From assembly GCF_002564045.1 (NCBI RefSeq), contig NZ_PDJK01000002.1:3100001-3164000 (forward strand): a DNA stretch of 64,000 nt, read 5' to 3'. This stretch comes from Amycolatopsis sulphurea (GTDB lineage Bacteria > Actinomycetota > Actinomycetes > Mycobacteriales > Pseudonocardiaceae). The notes under the pieces were generated by a model, which saw only the letters and a list, made by a program, of their open reading frames with translations, did no database searches and was not told the DNA's origin. Position numbers and translations under genes: made by a program. Below, one piece after another: positions 9,128 to 16,562 of the stretch. Position 1 is the first letter of the stretch. Each line of letters begins with the position of its first letter.

Positions 9128-10044
9128 AAACGGCACGAGTGATCGTCGCGTCGAATCGCGCGGCCCGGGGCGTCTACGCGGACAAGACCGGTCCGGTCAT
9201 GGTGGCGTGGCTGCGCGAGCGGGGGTACGAGGTGCCCGATCCGGTCGTCGTCGAGGACGGCGATCCGGTGGGCGTGGCCCTGCGGGAGGCGGTGGCCGAA
9301 CCGGTCGCGGTGGTCTTGACCACTGGGGGCACCGGGATCTCCCCGACCGACCGGACCCCGGACGTGACGCGCGGGGTGCTGGACTACGAGCTGCCCGGGG
9401 TCGCGGATCTGATCCGGGCGGCCGGGCTGCCGAAGGTGCCCACGGCCGTGCTCTCGCGTGGGGTGGCCGGGGTGGCCGGTCGCACGCTGGTGGTGAACCT
9501 GCCGGGATCCAGTGGCGGGGTGAAGGACGGCCTGCGGGTGCTCGCGGACATTCTCGACCACGCCGTGGACCAGCTCGCCGGGGGCGATCATCCGCGGTCG
9601 CCGACGTCCGCCGCCGGGCCCGCGCGCGTGGTGCGCGCCGAGGTGAGCGACCAGCCGCTGGACGTGGAGGAGCATGCCCGGCTCGTGTCGGACGACGCGG
9701 CGGGCGCGGTGGTCACCTTTGCCGGGGTGGTCCGGGACCACGACGGTGGCAAAGGCGTGCGGGACCTGACCTACGAGGGACATCCCAGCGCACGGGACGT
9801 GCTCGCCGAGGTGGTCGCCGAACTGGCCGGCCGGTGGACCGGGGTCCGCGCGGTCGCGGTGAGCCATCGCGTCGGCCCGCTGACCATCGGCGACGTCGCG
9901 CTGGCGTGCGCGGTCGCCGCCGATCACCGCCGGGCCGCGTTCACCGCCTGTGCCGAACTCGTGGACGAGGTCAAGGCCCGGCTGCCGGTGTGGAAGCACC
10001 AGCACTTCACCGATGGCACGAACGAGTGGGTGAATTCGCCCTGA
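9124..10044 (+). CDS. MogA/MoaB-MoaE fusion, molybdopterin synthesis
   Basis: A 306-residue fusion. Residues 1-155 are a MogA/MoaB molybdopterin adenylyltransferase domain with VVLTTGGTGISPTDRTPDVT and LVVNLPGSSGGVKDGL. Residues 175-306 are MoaE, the large subunit of molybdopterin synthase, with AVVTFAGVVRDHDGG, LTYEGHPSARDVLAE, HRVGPLTIGDVALACAVAAD and the active-site lysines in EVKARLPVWKHQHFTDGT. In mycobacteria these are separate adjacent genes (mog, moaE2). The ATG at 9124 follows GGAGGCGGC. MoaD, its partner, is encoded at 11488-11793 on the other strand. Confidence 0.93.
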   Translation: MKTARVIVASNRAARGVYADKTGPVMVAWLRERGYEVPDPVVVEDGDPVGVALREAVAEPVAVVLTTGGTGISPTDRTPDVTRGVLDYELPGVADLIRAAGLPKVPTAVLSRGVAGVAGRTLVVNLPGSSGGVKDGLRVLADILDHAVDQLAGGDHPRSPTSAAGPARVVRAEVSDQPLDVEEHARLVSDDAAGAVVTFAGVVRDHDGGKGVRDLTYEGHPSARDVLAEVVAELAGRWTGVRAVAVSHRVGPLTIGDVALACAVAADHRRAAFTACAELVDEVKARLPVWKHQHFTDGTNEWVNSP

Positions 10045-10058
10045 GTTCGCCGGTACGC

Positions 10059-10110
10059 CGCGAAGGGCCCCACCGCCAGGGGATTTTAGGTCGCGGTGGG
10101 GCCCTTCGCG
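10059..10110. terminator. Bidirectional hairpin terminator
   Basis: A perfect 17-bp inverted repeat (CGCGAAGGGGCCCACCG-type arms at 10059-10075 and 10094-10110) surrounds an 18-nt loop. It sits between the converging mogA-moaE and Rpf genes. Confidence 0.85.
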
Positions 10111-10161
10111 TGAGTGGCCGCGGCTACGCCGTGGAACCGGCCTCCGCGCGGGAGGCCCGGA

Positions 10162-10821
10162 TCACTTGGTGGCGAGCTTCTGGCCGACGGTGATCAGGTC
10201 GGCGTTCGGCACGTACTTCTCGTTCAGGTCCTGCAGCTTCTCGTAGCCGCCCTTGACGCCGAACTTCTGCGCGATCTTCGAGAGCGTGTCGCCCGCCACG
10301 ACGGTGTAGTCACCGTTCGGGTTGGAGCTGCCCACCGCGGCGACCGGAGCGGCCGGGACGACCTTCTTCGGCGCGGTGCTCTTCTTGGGGGCAGGCTCGG
10401 CCGACTTGGTGCTCTGCTTGGTCGTCGACTTCTTGGTGCTCTGCTTGGTGGACTTGTGCGAGGAGGACGACGCGCTGCCGGCCTTCTTGCTGCACACCGG
10501 CCATGCGCCGGGGCCCTGCCCCTGCATGACCCGCTCGGCCACGGCGATCTGCTGGTCACGCGACGCGCCCTGCGGGCTGCCGGTGCCGCCGTATGCCTTC
10601 CAGGTGCTCTGCGTGAACTGGAGGCCACCGTAGTAGCCGTTGCCGGTGTTGGTGCTCCAGTTGCCGCCGCTCTCACACTGCGCAATAGCGTCCCAGTTCG
10701 TCGCCGACGCGGGGGTCGCGGCGATCGCGAGGGGCGCGCCGACCGCGATACCCGCGACAGCGACGCGGGCAATGGTGCGGGTGGCAGCGGACATCTTGCG
10801 GTGTTTGCCTCGGTACGACAT
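10162..10821 (-). CDS. Resuscitation-promoting factor-like transglycosylase with LysM domain
   Basis: A 219-residue secreted cell-wall hydrolase. After the start MSYRGKHRKMSAATRTIARV comes a hydrophobic signal segment ending near PASATNWD. The Rpf domain follows (WDAIAQCESGGNWSTNTGNG, YYGGLQFTQSTWKAYGGTG; catalytic Glu in CESGG), then a Ser/Lys/Thr-rich linker and a C-terminal LysM motif (YTVVAGDTLSKIAQKFGV) that binds peptidoglycan. Rpf enzymes cleave the glycan strand and promote exit from dormancy. The 200-nt leader holds a c-di-AMP riboswitch and a CRP-type site lies upstream. The position next to moaD/moaA matches rpfA in mycobacteria. Confidence 0.93.
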   Translation of the reverse strand: MSYRGKHRKMSAATRTIARVAVAGIAVGAPLAIAATPASATNWDAIAQCESGGNWSTNTGNGYYGGLQFTQSTWKAYGGTGSPQGASRDQQIAVAERVMQGQGPGAWPVCSKKAGSASSSSHKSTKQSTKKSTTKQSTKSAEPAPKKSTAPKKVVPAAPVAAVGSSNPNGDYTVVAGDTLSKIAQKFGVKGGYEKLQDLNEKYVPNADLITVGQKLATK

Positions 10822-10837
10822 TTCGAAACATCTCGGT

Positions 10838-11025
10838 TTCCTACGCCTACGAGCTGGTCGCTGCGGGTCGGGTTGGGAGCCCGTCCGCCCGTTGCCGGGC
10901 GGCAGACGCGGACGGCGCACGACGCGTCGTCTTCGTCCCCTCGTCCCTGTCCGGAAATGCTTTCGCTCGGGGTTGGGTCCGGGTATCCGCTGGACAGGGC
11001 TGGGCGCTACGGATTCCCGGTCGTG
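10838..11025 (-). promoter_or_regulatory. ydaO-type c-di-AMP riboswitch in the rpf leader
   Basis: Read on the minus strand, the leader contains elements of the actinobacterial ydaO/yuaA fold: GGGAATCCGTAGCGCC near 11020, CCGGACCCAACCCCGAGC near 10975, a GGGACGAGGGGACGAAG segment, a GGCGGACGGGCTCCCAACCC segment, and the terminal CAGCTCGTAGGCGTAGG just before the start codon. Such riboswitches precede rpf genes in Streptomyces and relatives and reduce expression when c-di-AMP is high. The match is by eye, without a covariance search. Confidence 0.78.
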
Positions 11026-11094
11026 CATGGTCGGTCGGGGCCAACCGAAAAGCGACGGTACGTAACTACGGCCGTGATCGGAAATCATTCTGCA

Positions 11095-11110
11095 TGTGAC
11101 CTACGTCACA
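11095..11110. promoter_or_regulatory. Perfect CRP/GlxR-type operator
   Basis: TGTGA-CCTACG-TCACA is an exact match to the CRP-family consensus TGTGA-N6-TCACA. It lies about 70 bases upstream of the riboswitch and 274 bases upstream of the rpf start. CRP-type control of rpfA is known in M. tuberculosis and of rpf genes in other actinobacteria, so cAMP-dependent control of this gene is likely. Confidence 0.75.
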
Positions 11111-11487
11111 GTAACGCGTGCAACCTTCCCTCGATTCGGATATCTGTGCAGGTCAGCGGGCCGTTATCGGTCCGTTTTCTGGCCGAGATATTTCACAGAT
11201 CGTGAGGCTTGGGTCACGTCGATATGGCGTCAAAGGGCCATTCGTATCGGTGAAAGGGCCAAGTACCTTAACGATTGCCGGGCCGGCGCGCCAGTGCCGC
11301 CGGAGTGGTTCTGCGCAAACCCCGAATGCGCGGTGAGCGAACTGCTTCGGAGAGTAGGGATAAGCGGAAATGGCCGCTGAGTGCTGCTGCGCCGCCGTTC
11401 GCCGCGATCCGGACCGAATGGCCGGATGATCGGGCTCGGCCGTCCTGTGTGCCACTCAGCCGGGTGAGTGGCGCTTCGCCGGACGGC
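11111..11487. other. Intergenic region between rpf promoter and moaD end
   Basis: Some 375 bases lie between the CRP site and the end of moaD. Open frames exist on both strands but none resembles a protein family or has a convincing start. I see no repeat copy, hairpin terminator or RNA motif here. Confidence 0.4.
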
Positions 11488-11793
11488 TCAGCCTCCGGCG
11501 AACGGGGGGAGGATATCCAGCCGGGCCCCGTCGCCGAGGGTGCGGGACCGATCGCGGACCGCGATCTCGTTCACCAGGAAGCTCGCCGCGTCCAATACCC
11601 GGGCCAGCGGTCCGGGATGCAGGGCCCGGACGATCTCGATGGCGCCGGCCACCGTGGCACCGGTGGGTAGCTCGATCTTCTCCTCGTCCAGCCCGGCGGC
11701 GCCCCGCGCGGCGGCGAAGTACCGGACGACGACCGTCACGACCTCCGCGGAGCCGGTTTCCGGGGTGGCACGCCGAGGAGCTGACATGGTCAT
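11488..11793 (-). CDS. moaD: MoaD/ThiS family sulfur carrier
   Basis: A 101-residue ubiquitin-like protein, the small sulfur-carrying subunit of molybdopterin synthase. It has VVTVVVRYFAAARGAAGLDE, a central hydrophobic core and the required C-terminal double glycine (LDILPPFAGG), which is thiocarboxylated for sulfur transfer to MoaE. The ATG at 11793 overlaps the moaA stop (ATGA); an ATG two codons later is possible. It is encoded with moaA, facing away from the mod genes, as in Rv0868c-Rv0869c. Confidence 0.92.
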   Translation of the reverse strand: MTMSAPRRATPETGSAEVVTVVVRYFAAARGAAGLDEEKIELPTGATVAGAIEIVRALHPGPLARVLDAASFLVNEIAVRDRSRTLGDGARLDILPPFAGG

Positions 11794-12854
11794 CCGCCGA
11801 TCGCACTCATCGGCCGGATCGGCTGCGCGAAGCCGGCCTCGTTGATTTCGTGGCCCGCGAGCTTGCCCCACATGGTGGCCCGCCAGGCGTCCGCCACCTC
11901 TTCATCGCGCGCGCCCGCGCGCAAGTGGGTACGCAGGTCCGTCTCGTCGTTGGAGAACAGGCAGGAGCGGACCGCGCCGTCGGCGGTCAGCCGGGTGCGC
12001 TCGCAGGCGGCGCAGAACGGTCTGGTCACCGAGGCGATCACGCCCACGTCGCCGGGGCCGCCGTCGACCAGCCAGCGTTCCGCCGGGGCACCGCCGCGGG
12101 CGGCCGGGAACGGCGAAAGCGTGAACGCCGCACCCAGCTTTTCCAGGATCTCCGCGGCGGTGATCATGTCCGCGCGGTTCCAGCCGTGCTGCGCGTCCAG
12201 TGGCATCTGCTCGATGAACCGCAGGTGGTAGCCCTCGTCGAGACAGAAGCGCAGCAACGGCGCCGCCTCGTCCTCGTTCAGCCCGCGCATCAGCACCGCG
12301 TTGACCTTCACCGGGCTCAGCCCCGCGTCGCGGGCGGCGGCGAGCCCCGCCAGCACGTGCGGCAGCCGGTCACGGCGGGTCAGCTCGGCGAACCGCGCGC
12401 GATCGATGGTGTCGAGCGAGACGTTGATCCGGTCCAGCCCGGCCGCGGCGAGTCCGGCCGCGCGTTTGGCCAGCCCGATTCCGTTGGTGGTCATGGACAC
12501 CCGCGGCCGCGGCCGCAGTGCGGTGACCCGCCCGACGATGTCCTCCAGTCCCGCCCGCAGCAGTGGTTCGCCGCCGGTGAGCCGGATGTCGGTGATGCCC
12601 AGCTGTTCGACCGCGATCCGCATCAGCCGCACCAGCTCGTCGTCGGTGAGCACCTGCTCGCCGGGCAGCCAGTCGAGCCCTTCGGCGGGCATGCAGTATG
12701 TACAGCGCAGGTTGCACCGGTCGGTGAGCGAGACCCGTAGATCGGTCGCGACACGGCCGAAGGAATCCAGCAGGCCGGGGTGCTCCGGGCGGGGCACGCC
12801 GGTCTGACCTCGTGTACCGGGGACGCGAGGAAGCCCGAGATCTACTGCGGTCAT
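11790..12854 (-). CDS. moaA: GTP 3',8-cyclase MoaA (radical SAM)
   Basis: A 354-residue radical-SAM enzyme that starts molybdenum-cofactor synthesis by converting GTP to 3',8-cyclo-GTP. The SAM-binding cluster cysteines are Cys47, Cys51 and Cys54 (DRCNLRCTYCMPAEG). The GGEPLL motif follows (DIRLTGGEPLLRAGLE). The C-terminal substrate-side cluster is CAACERTRLTADGAVRSC, and the protein ends in a Gly-Gly pair (MSAIGG) as the family does. The ATG at 12854 gives the normal length; the longer open frame from 13034 reads as noncoding. The start is 215 bases from the divergent regulator gene. Confidence 0.95.
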   Translation of the reverse strand: MTAVDLGLPRVPGTRGQTGVPRPEHPGLLDSFGRVATDLRVSLTDRCNLRCTYCMPAEGLDWLPGEQVLTDDELVRLMRIAVEQLGITDIRLTGGEPLLRAGLEDIVGRVTALRPRPRVSMTTNGIGLAKRAAGLAAAGLDRINVSLDTIDRARFAELTRRDRLPHVLAGLAAARDAGLSPVKVNAVLMRGLNEDEAAPLLRFCLDEGYHLRFIEQMPLDAQHGWNRADMITAAEILEKLGAAFTLSPFPAARGGAPAERWLVDGGPGDVGVIASVTRPFCAACERTRLTADGAVRSCLFSNDETDLRTHLRAGARDEEVADAWRATMWGKLAGHEINEAGFAQPIRPMSAIGG

Positions 12855-12923
12855 TGCGTTCAGGATAGCCCGGCCGGAGCGGAAAAGCCGAGGCAGTCCG
12901 TGGCGCAGGTCACCGGGTTGGTC

Positions 12924-12938
12924 TTCCACTTCGTGGAA
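12924..12938. promoter_or_regulatory. Inverted repeat upstream of moaA
   Basis: TTCCAC-TTC-GTGGAA is a perfect 6-bp dyad with a 3-base spacer in the divergent moaA/regulator region, 70 bases upstream of moaA. It could be an operator or a small hairpin in the moaA leader; the protein that might bind is unknown. Confidence 0.4.
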
Positions 12939-13040
12939 TCGGGTCGGATTCCCTTGTGTCAGGCCGGTTCCCGCCCGGTGCCGCAGGGTCGCGGGTGATA
13001 GCCGAAGCGTTACCTGGAAAATTCGCGCCCACATGGCTTT

Positions 13041-13060
13041 TCCGCATCTGCGGAGATAAT
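13041..13060 (+). promoter_or_regulatory. Promoter and operator of the Mop-type regulator gene
   Basis: A 14-bp dyad TCCGCA-TC-TGCGGA (13041-13054) abuts a -10-like GATAAT (13055-13060). The start codon is only 10 bases further, so the transcript is probably leaderless or nearly so. A repressor bound to the dyad would cover the promoter, consistent with autoregulation. Confidence 0.5.
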
Positions 13061-13069
13061 CTTCCGGCC

Positions 13070-13474
13070 ATGCCGCAATTTCGGTTGTCCGAGGCCGCCC
13101 GGCTGCTCGGCGTCAGTGACGACACGGTTCGCCGGTGGGTCCGGGCCGGTCAGCTGACCGCGTCCGAGGACGCCGCCGGGCGCAAAGTGGTGGACGGTGC
13201 GCAGCTGGCCGGGTTCGCCCGGGCGCAGGCCTCCGGCCCGGAGGATCCGTCGGCGGTCGGGCGCTCCGCGCGCAACCGGTTCGTGGGGCTGGTCACCGAG
13301 GTCGTCGCCGACAAGGTGATGGCCCAGGTCGAGCTCCAGTGCGGGGCACACCGAGTGGTGTCACTCATGAGCACCGAGGCCGTCCGCGAACTCGGGCTGC
13401 GCCCGGGTGTGCTCGCGGTGGCCGTGGTGAAAGCGACCACCGTCGTGGTGGAAACCCCAGAAGGAAGCAGATGA
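13070..13474 (+). CDS. HTH plus Mop/TOBE molybdate-binding regulator
   Basis: A 134-residue protein. Residues 1-55 are an excisionase/MerR-like helix-turn-helix (FRLSEAARLLGVSDDTVRRW, VRAGQLTASEDAAGRKVVDG). Residues 65-134 are a molybdate-binding Mop/TOBE domain (RNRFVGLVTEVVADKVMAQV, LGLRPGVLAVAVVKATTVVV). Such proteins regulate molybdate uptake or store molybdate. The gene heads the modABC cluster; its stop overlaps an ATG at 13471 (ATGA) preceded by AAGGAAG, which was evidently the original modA start. Confidence 0.88.
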   Translation: MPQFRLSEAARLLGVSDDTVRRWVRAGQLTASEDAAGRKVVDGAQLAGFARAQASGPEDPSAVGRSARNRFVGLVTEVVADKVMAQVELQCGAHRVVSLMSTEAVRELGLRPGVLAVAVVKATTVVVETPEGSR

Positions 13475-14613
13475 AGAAGCTCTCCCTGCGCCGTGGTTCC
13501 AGGCTGTGGCCGGGGACGCGCGAAGTCCGTGAAGGGTCCCTTCACGGACTAAGAGTCTGTGAAGGGACCCTTCACAGCTCCCCCGCCAGGGTTCCGGCAA
13601 AGTTGGTCGGGGGCCCGGCAGCGGGCGATGCTGAGGTGTGTGCGACCACCTCGCGGCGTGCGCCGGACCGATTTCAGGTCCGTGAAGGGGCCCTTCACGG
13701 ACTCAGAGTCGGCGGTGAAGGGGCCCTTCACAGACCTCCACACCGACTTTGCCGACACCCTGGCGCCCCCGCGGTCACCTCGGCGCCTCCGGTACTCCCG
13801 CAGACGAGGTCGGTGAAGTTCGTCCTCGTCGCTGCCGGCACCGCGGCGCTCGCCCTGCTCGCGGGTGCGTGCAGTTCGGGCGACGAACCCAGCACCGCGA
13901 CCGGTTCCGGGTCCAGCGCGGCGCCCGCTCCGGCCGGCGGCACGCTGACCGTGTTCGCCGCCGCCTCGCTGACCGAGTCGTTCACCGCGCTCGGCAAGCA
14001 GTTCGAGGCCGCGCACCCGGGCGTCAAGGTGTCCTTCGACTACGAGGGTTCCTCGGCGCTGGTGCAGAAGCTGGACAACGGTGCCAAGGCGGACGTGTTC
14101 GCCTCGGCGGACGAGACCACCATGACCAAGGCCACCCAGAGCGGGGTGATCGACGGCCGGCCGGCCGTGTTCGCCACCAACAAGCTGGCCATCGCGGTGG
14201 CCAAGGGCAATCCGAAGGGCATCAAGACCTTCGCCGATCTGGCCAGGCCCGGGCTCACCGTGGTGGTCTGCGCGAAGCAGGTGCCCTGCGGTTCGGCCAC
14301 GCAGAAGGTGGAGAAGAGCACCGGCACCACGCTCAAGCCCGCCAGCGAGGAGACCGACGTCAAGCAGGTGCTGGCCAAAGTCCAGTCCGGGGACGCGGAC
14401 GCCGGGCTGGTGTACGTCACCGACGCCACCTCGGCCGCGGGCAAAGTGGACAAGGTCGACTTCCCGGAGTCCTCGGGTGCGGTGAACAAGTACCCGATCG
14501 CGGTGGTCAAGGACGCGCCGCAGGCCGCGCTGGCCAAGGAGTTCACCGACTTCGTGCTCGGCGCGCAGGGCAAGGCCGAGCTGACCAAGATCGGATTTGG
14601 CCCGGCCGAGTAG
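13471..14613 (+). CDS. modA: Molybdate-binding lipoprotein ModA, 5' end interrupted by repeats
   Basis: The periplasmic-side binding protein of the molybdate ABC transporter. The mature part has LTVFAAASLTESFTALGKQF, YEGSSALVQKLDNGAKADVF and AGLVYVTDATSA. The frame from ATG 13471 (ribosome site AAGGAAG, overlapping the upstream stop) begins MKKLSLRRGSRLW, like a signal-peptide N-region. About 100 codons of repeat DNA follow without a stop before the hydrophobic core and lipobox, KFVLVAAGTAALALLAGACS. A GTG at 13813 directly before that core gives a normal 266-residue lipoprotein, so translation may now start there. Functional ModA is likely only from 13813. The start is therefore uncertain, and annotators may list 13813-14613. 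Confidence 0.85.
   Translation: MKKLSLRRGSRLWPGTREVREGSLHGLRVCEGTLHSSPARVPAKLVGGPAAGDAEVCATTSRRAPDRFQVREGALHGLRVGGEGALHRPPHRLCRHPGAPAVTSAPPVLPQTRSVKFVLVAAGTAALALLAGACSSGDEPSTATGSGSSAAPAPAGGTLTVFAAASLTESFTALGKQFEAAHPGVKVSFDYEGSSALVQKLDNGAKADVFASADETTMTKATQSGVIDGRPAVFATNKLAIAVAKGNPKGIKTFADLARPGLTVVVCAKQVPCGSATQKVEKSTGTTLKPASEETDVKQVLAKVQSGDADAGLVYVTDATSAAGKVDKVDFPESSGAVNKYPIAVVKDAPQAALAKEFTDFVLGAQGKAELTKIGFGPAE
13525..13577. repeat. Nested palindromic repeat, copy 2
   Basis: A diverged copy of the window-wide palindrome (arms GTGAAGGGTCCCTTCAC and GTGAAGGGACCCTTCAC, centre GGACTAAGAGTC) lying inside the modA 5' region, immediately upstream of a composite element. Paired changes preserve each arm's self-complementarity. 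Confidence 0.85.
13586..13763 (+). mobile_element. Composite MITE-like element with terminal inverted repeats
   Basis: A 178-bp unit beginning CCAGGGTTCCGGCAAAGTTGG and ending CCGACTTTGCCGACACCCTGG. The ends are imperfect inverted repeats of about 22 bases. Inside are a GC-rich left segment and a palindrome copy at 13679-13735 with an altered centre (GGACTCAGAGTCGGC). No coding capacity for a transposase. It sits within the modA signal-peptide region and keeps the frame open. Related units occur at 20585, 43805, 61440 and, inverted, 57492 (partial at 27147). Confidence 0.7.
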
Positions 14614-14629
14614 GGGTGGCTCGAATGCG

Positions 14630-15436
14630 GTGGCCGGGGTGCGGCCACCGCATTCGCGGTTACCCCTCGTGCTCTGGTTCCCGGCCGTGCTCGCCCTCGC
14701 GCTGGTGGTGCTGCCGGTCGTCGGCCTGCTGGTGCGCACCGATCTCACCCGGTTTCCGTCGCTGCTGGTGACTTCCTCGTCACTGCGGGCGCTGAAGCTG
14801 TCCCTGACCACCGCCGCACTGTCCACTGTGGCCTGTGTACTGCTCGGCGTGCCGCTGGCCGTGGTGCTGGCCCGTTCCCGGGTCCCCGGGATCCGGCTGT
14901 TGCGCTCGGTGGTGCTGCTCCCGCTCGTGCTGCCGCCGGTGGTCGGCGGGCTGGCCCTGCTGTACCTGCTGGGCCGCAAGGGTTTTCTCGGGCAGCTGGT
15001 GAACTGGCTGACCGGCCAGCAGGTGCCGTTCACCACCGCCGCGGTGGTGATCGCGCAGACTTTCGTGGCGATGCCGTTCCTGGTGGTCGGCCTGGAGGGT
15101 GCGCTGCGTGGTTCGGGGGACCGCTACGAGCAGGTGGCGGCGACGCTCGGGGCGCGCCCGTGGACGGTGTTCCGCCGGGTCACGATGCCGTTGCTGCTGC
15201 CCGCCCTCGGCTCCGGGATGGTGCTGAGTTTCGCCCGCGCGCTCGGCGAATTCGGCGCGACCATCACCTTCGCCGGGAGCCTGGAAGGAGTGACCCGGAC
15301 GTTGCCGCTGGAGGTCTATTCGCAGGCCGAAGTGGACATCGACAGCGCGGTGGCCCTCTCGTTGCTGCTCATCGTGGTGGCCATCCTGGTGATCGCGGTG
15401 GCGCGGCCGCGTTCGTGGGAAGGTGGCCTGCGGTGA
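14630..15436 (+). CDS. modB: Molybdate ABC transporter permease ModB
   Basis: A 268-residue inner-membrane permease with about five to six transmembrane helices, the first near residues 12-32 (LVLWFPAVLALALVVLPVVG). The ABC-ATPase contact loop is clear (YEQVAATLGARPWTVFRRVT), and ARALGEFGATITFAGS is diagnostic of ModB. The start is uncertain: GTG 14630 is preferred (AGGGGTGG upstream), with TTG 14597 and GTG 14639 as alternatives. It lies 16 bases after modA and overlaps modC by four bases. Confidence 0.93.
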   Translation: MAGVRPPHSRLPLVLWFPAVLALALVVLPVVGLLVRTDLTRFPSLLVTSSSLRALKLSLTTAALSTVACVLLGVPLAVVLARSRVPGIRLLRSVVLLPLVLPPVVGGLALLYLLGRKGFLGQLVNWLTGQQVPFTTAAVVIAQTFVAMPFLVVGLEGALRGSGDRYEQVAATLGARPWTVFRRVTMPLLLPALGSGMVLSFARALGEFGATITFAGSLEGVTRTLPLEVYSQAEVDIDSAVALSLLLIVVAILVIAVARPRSWEGGLR

Positions 15437-16512
15437 CGTTGTCCGCGCGGCTCGCGCTTTCCCGTGGCGCCTTCGCCCTCGACGTCGAGTTCACCGTGCC
15501 CGCCGGGACTGTGCTCGCCCTGCTGGGTCCCAACGGTTCCGGGAAGTCCACTGTGCTCGGCAGCCTGGCCGGGCTGCTGCCGGTGCGGGCCGCGGAGGTA
15601 ACCGTGGCCGGGCGGCAATTGGTCGGCCACGGTGTCGATCTGCCCCCGCACGAACGCCGGATCGGCCTGCTGTCGCAGGACTCGCTGCTTTTCCCGCATC
15701 TGTCCGCTGTGGACAATGTCGCGTTCGCCCCGCGATCGAGGGGAAAGAACCGGGCGCAGGCGCGGGAAATCGCGTTGGCGTGGCTGTCCGAAGTGGGCGC
15801 GGCGGAGTTCGCGAAACGGCGGCCGGGGCAGCTTTCCGGCGGACAGCAGCAGCGAGTGGCGATCGCGCGTGCGCTGGCTTCGTCGCCGGATCTGTTGCTG
15901 CTGGACGAACCGTTCGCCGCGCTCGACGTCGACTCGGCCCCGGCGATCCGCGGGCTGTTGCGGCGGGTGCTGCGCGACGGGCCGACGACAGTGCTGGTCA
16001 CCCACGATCCGCTGGACGCGCTGGCGCTGGCCGATCACGTCGCGGTGCTGTCCGAGGGCCGGATCGTGGAGCGCGGTCCGACCCGCGAAGTGCTCGGCGC
16101 GCCGCGTACCGCGTTCACCGCGCGGATCGCCGGGCTGAACCTGGTCGCCGGGGTGGCCACCGCGGACGGGCTGCGCACCGAATCCGGCGAAGTCCTCGCC
16201 GGGCTGCTCACGTCGGACGCGGTGGTCGGTGAAGCCGCGGTCGCGGTGTTCGAGCCGAGCGCGGTCTCGGTGTATCCGCACGACGGCGAGCACCACGGCA
16301 GCCCGCGCAACATCGTGAGCGCCACGGTCGCCGGGCTGGAGCCACACGGGCCGGTGATCCGGCTGCGCGTGACCGGCGGGCCGCCGTGGGCCCCCGGGCT
16401 GTCCGCCGACCTCACCCCGGCCGCGGTCGCGGACCTGGCCTTGGAGCCGGGCTCGCCGGTCACGTTGTCGATCAAGGCCGCGACCGTGGCTGTGCACCCG
16501 GCGGCCGGCTGA
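15433..16512 (+). CDS. modC: Molybdate ABC transporter ATPase ModC
   Basis: A 359-residue ATPase energising molybdate import. Walker A is LLGPNGSGKST, the Q-loop region RIGLLSQDSLLFPHL, the signature LSGGQQQRVAIARAL, Walker B LLLLDEPFAALDVD and the switch histidine VLVTHDP. The C-terminal 70 residues form a TOBE/Mop domain (SPRNIVSATVAGLEPHGPVI) that senses oxyanion. GTG 15433 overlaps the modB stop. Confidence 0.94.
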   Translation: MTLSARLALSRGAFALDVEFTVPAGTVLALLGPNGSGKSTVLGSLAGLLPVRAAEVTVAGRQLVGHGVDLPPHERRIGLLSQDSLLFPHLSAVDNVAFAPRSRGKNRAQAREIALAWLSEVGAAEFAKRRPGQLSGGQQQRVAIARALASSPDLLLLDEPFAALDVDSAPAIRGLLRRVLRDGPTTVLVTHDPLDALALADHVAVLSEGRIVERGPTREVLGAPRTAFTARIAGLNLVAGVATADGLRTESGEVLAGLLTSDAVVGEAAVAVFEPSAVSVYPHDGEHHGSPRNIVSATVAGLEPHGPVIRLRVTGGPPWAPGLSADLTPAAVADLALEPGSPVTLSIKAATVAVHPAAG

Positions 16513-16562
16513 TACGGTGCGGAAAGCCGCGCTGGCGTGATCGAGAAAGAGGGCACGCGAAG

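Noticed and set aside
13549..15036. Frames rich in VKGPFTDSESVKGPFT-like sequence at many repeat copies
   Set aside because: They are translations of the palindromes in open frames, appear wherever copies occur on both strands, and are not attached to conserved domains.
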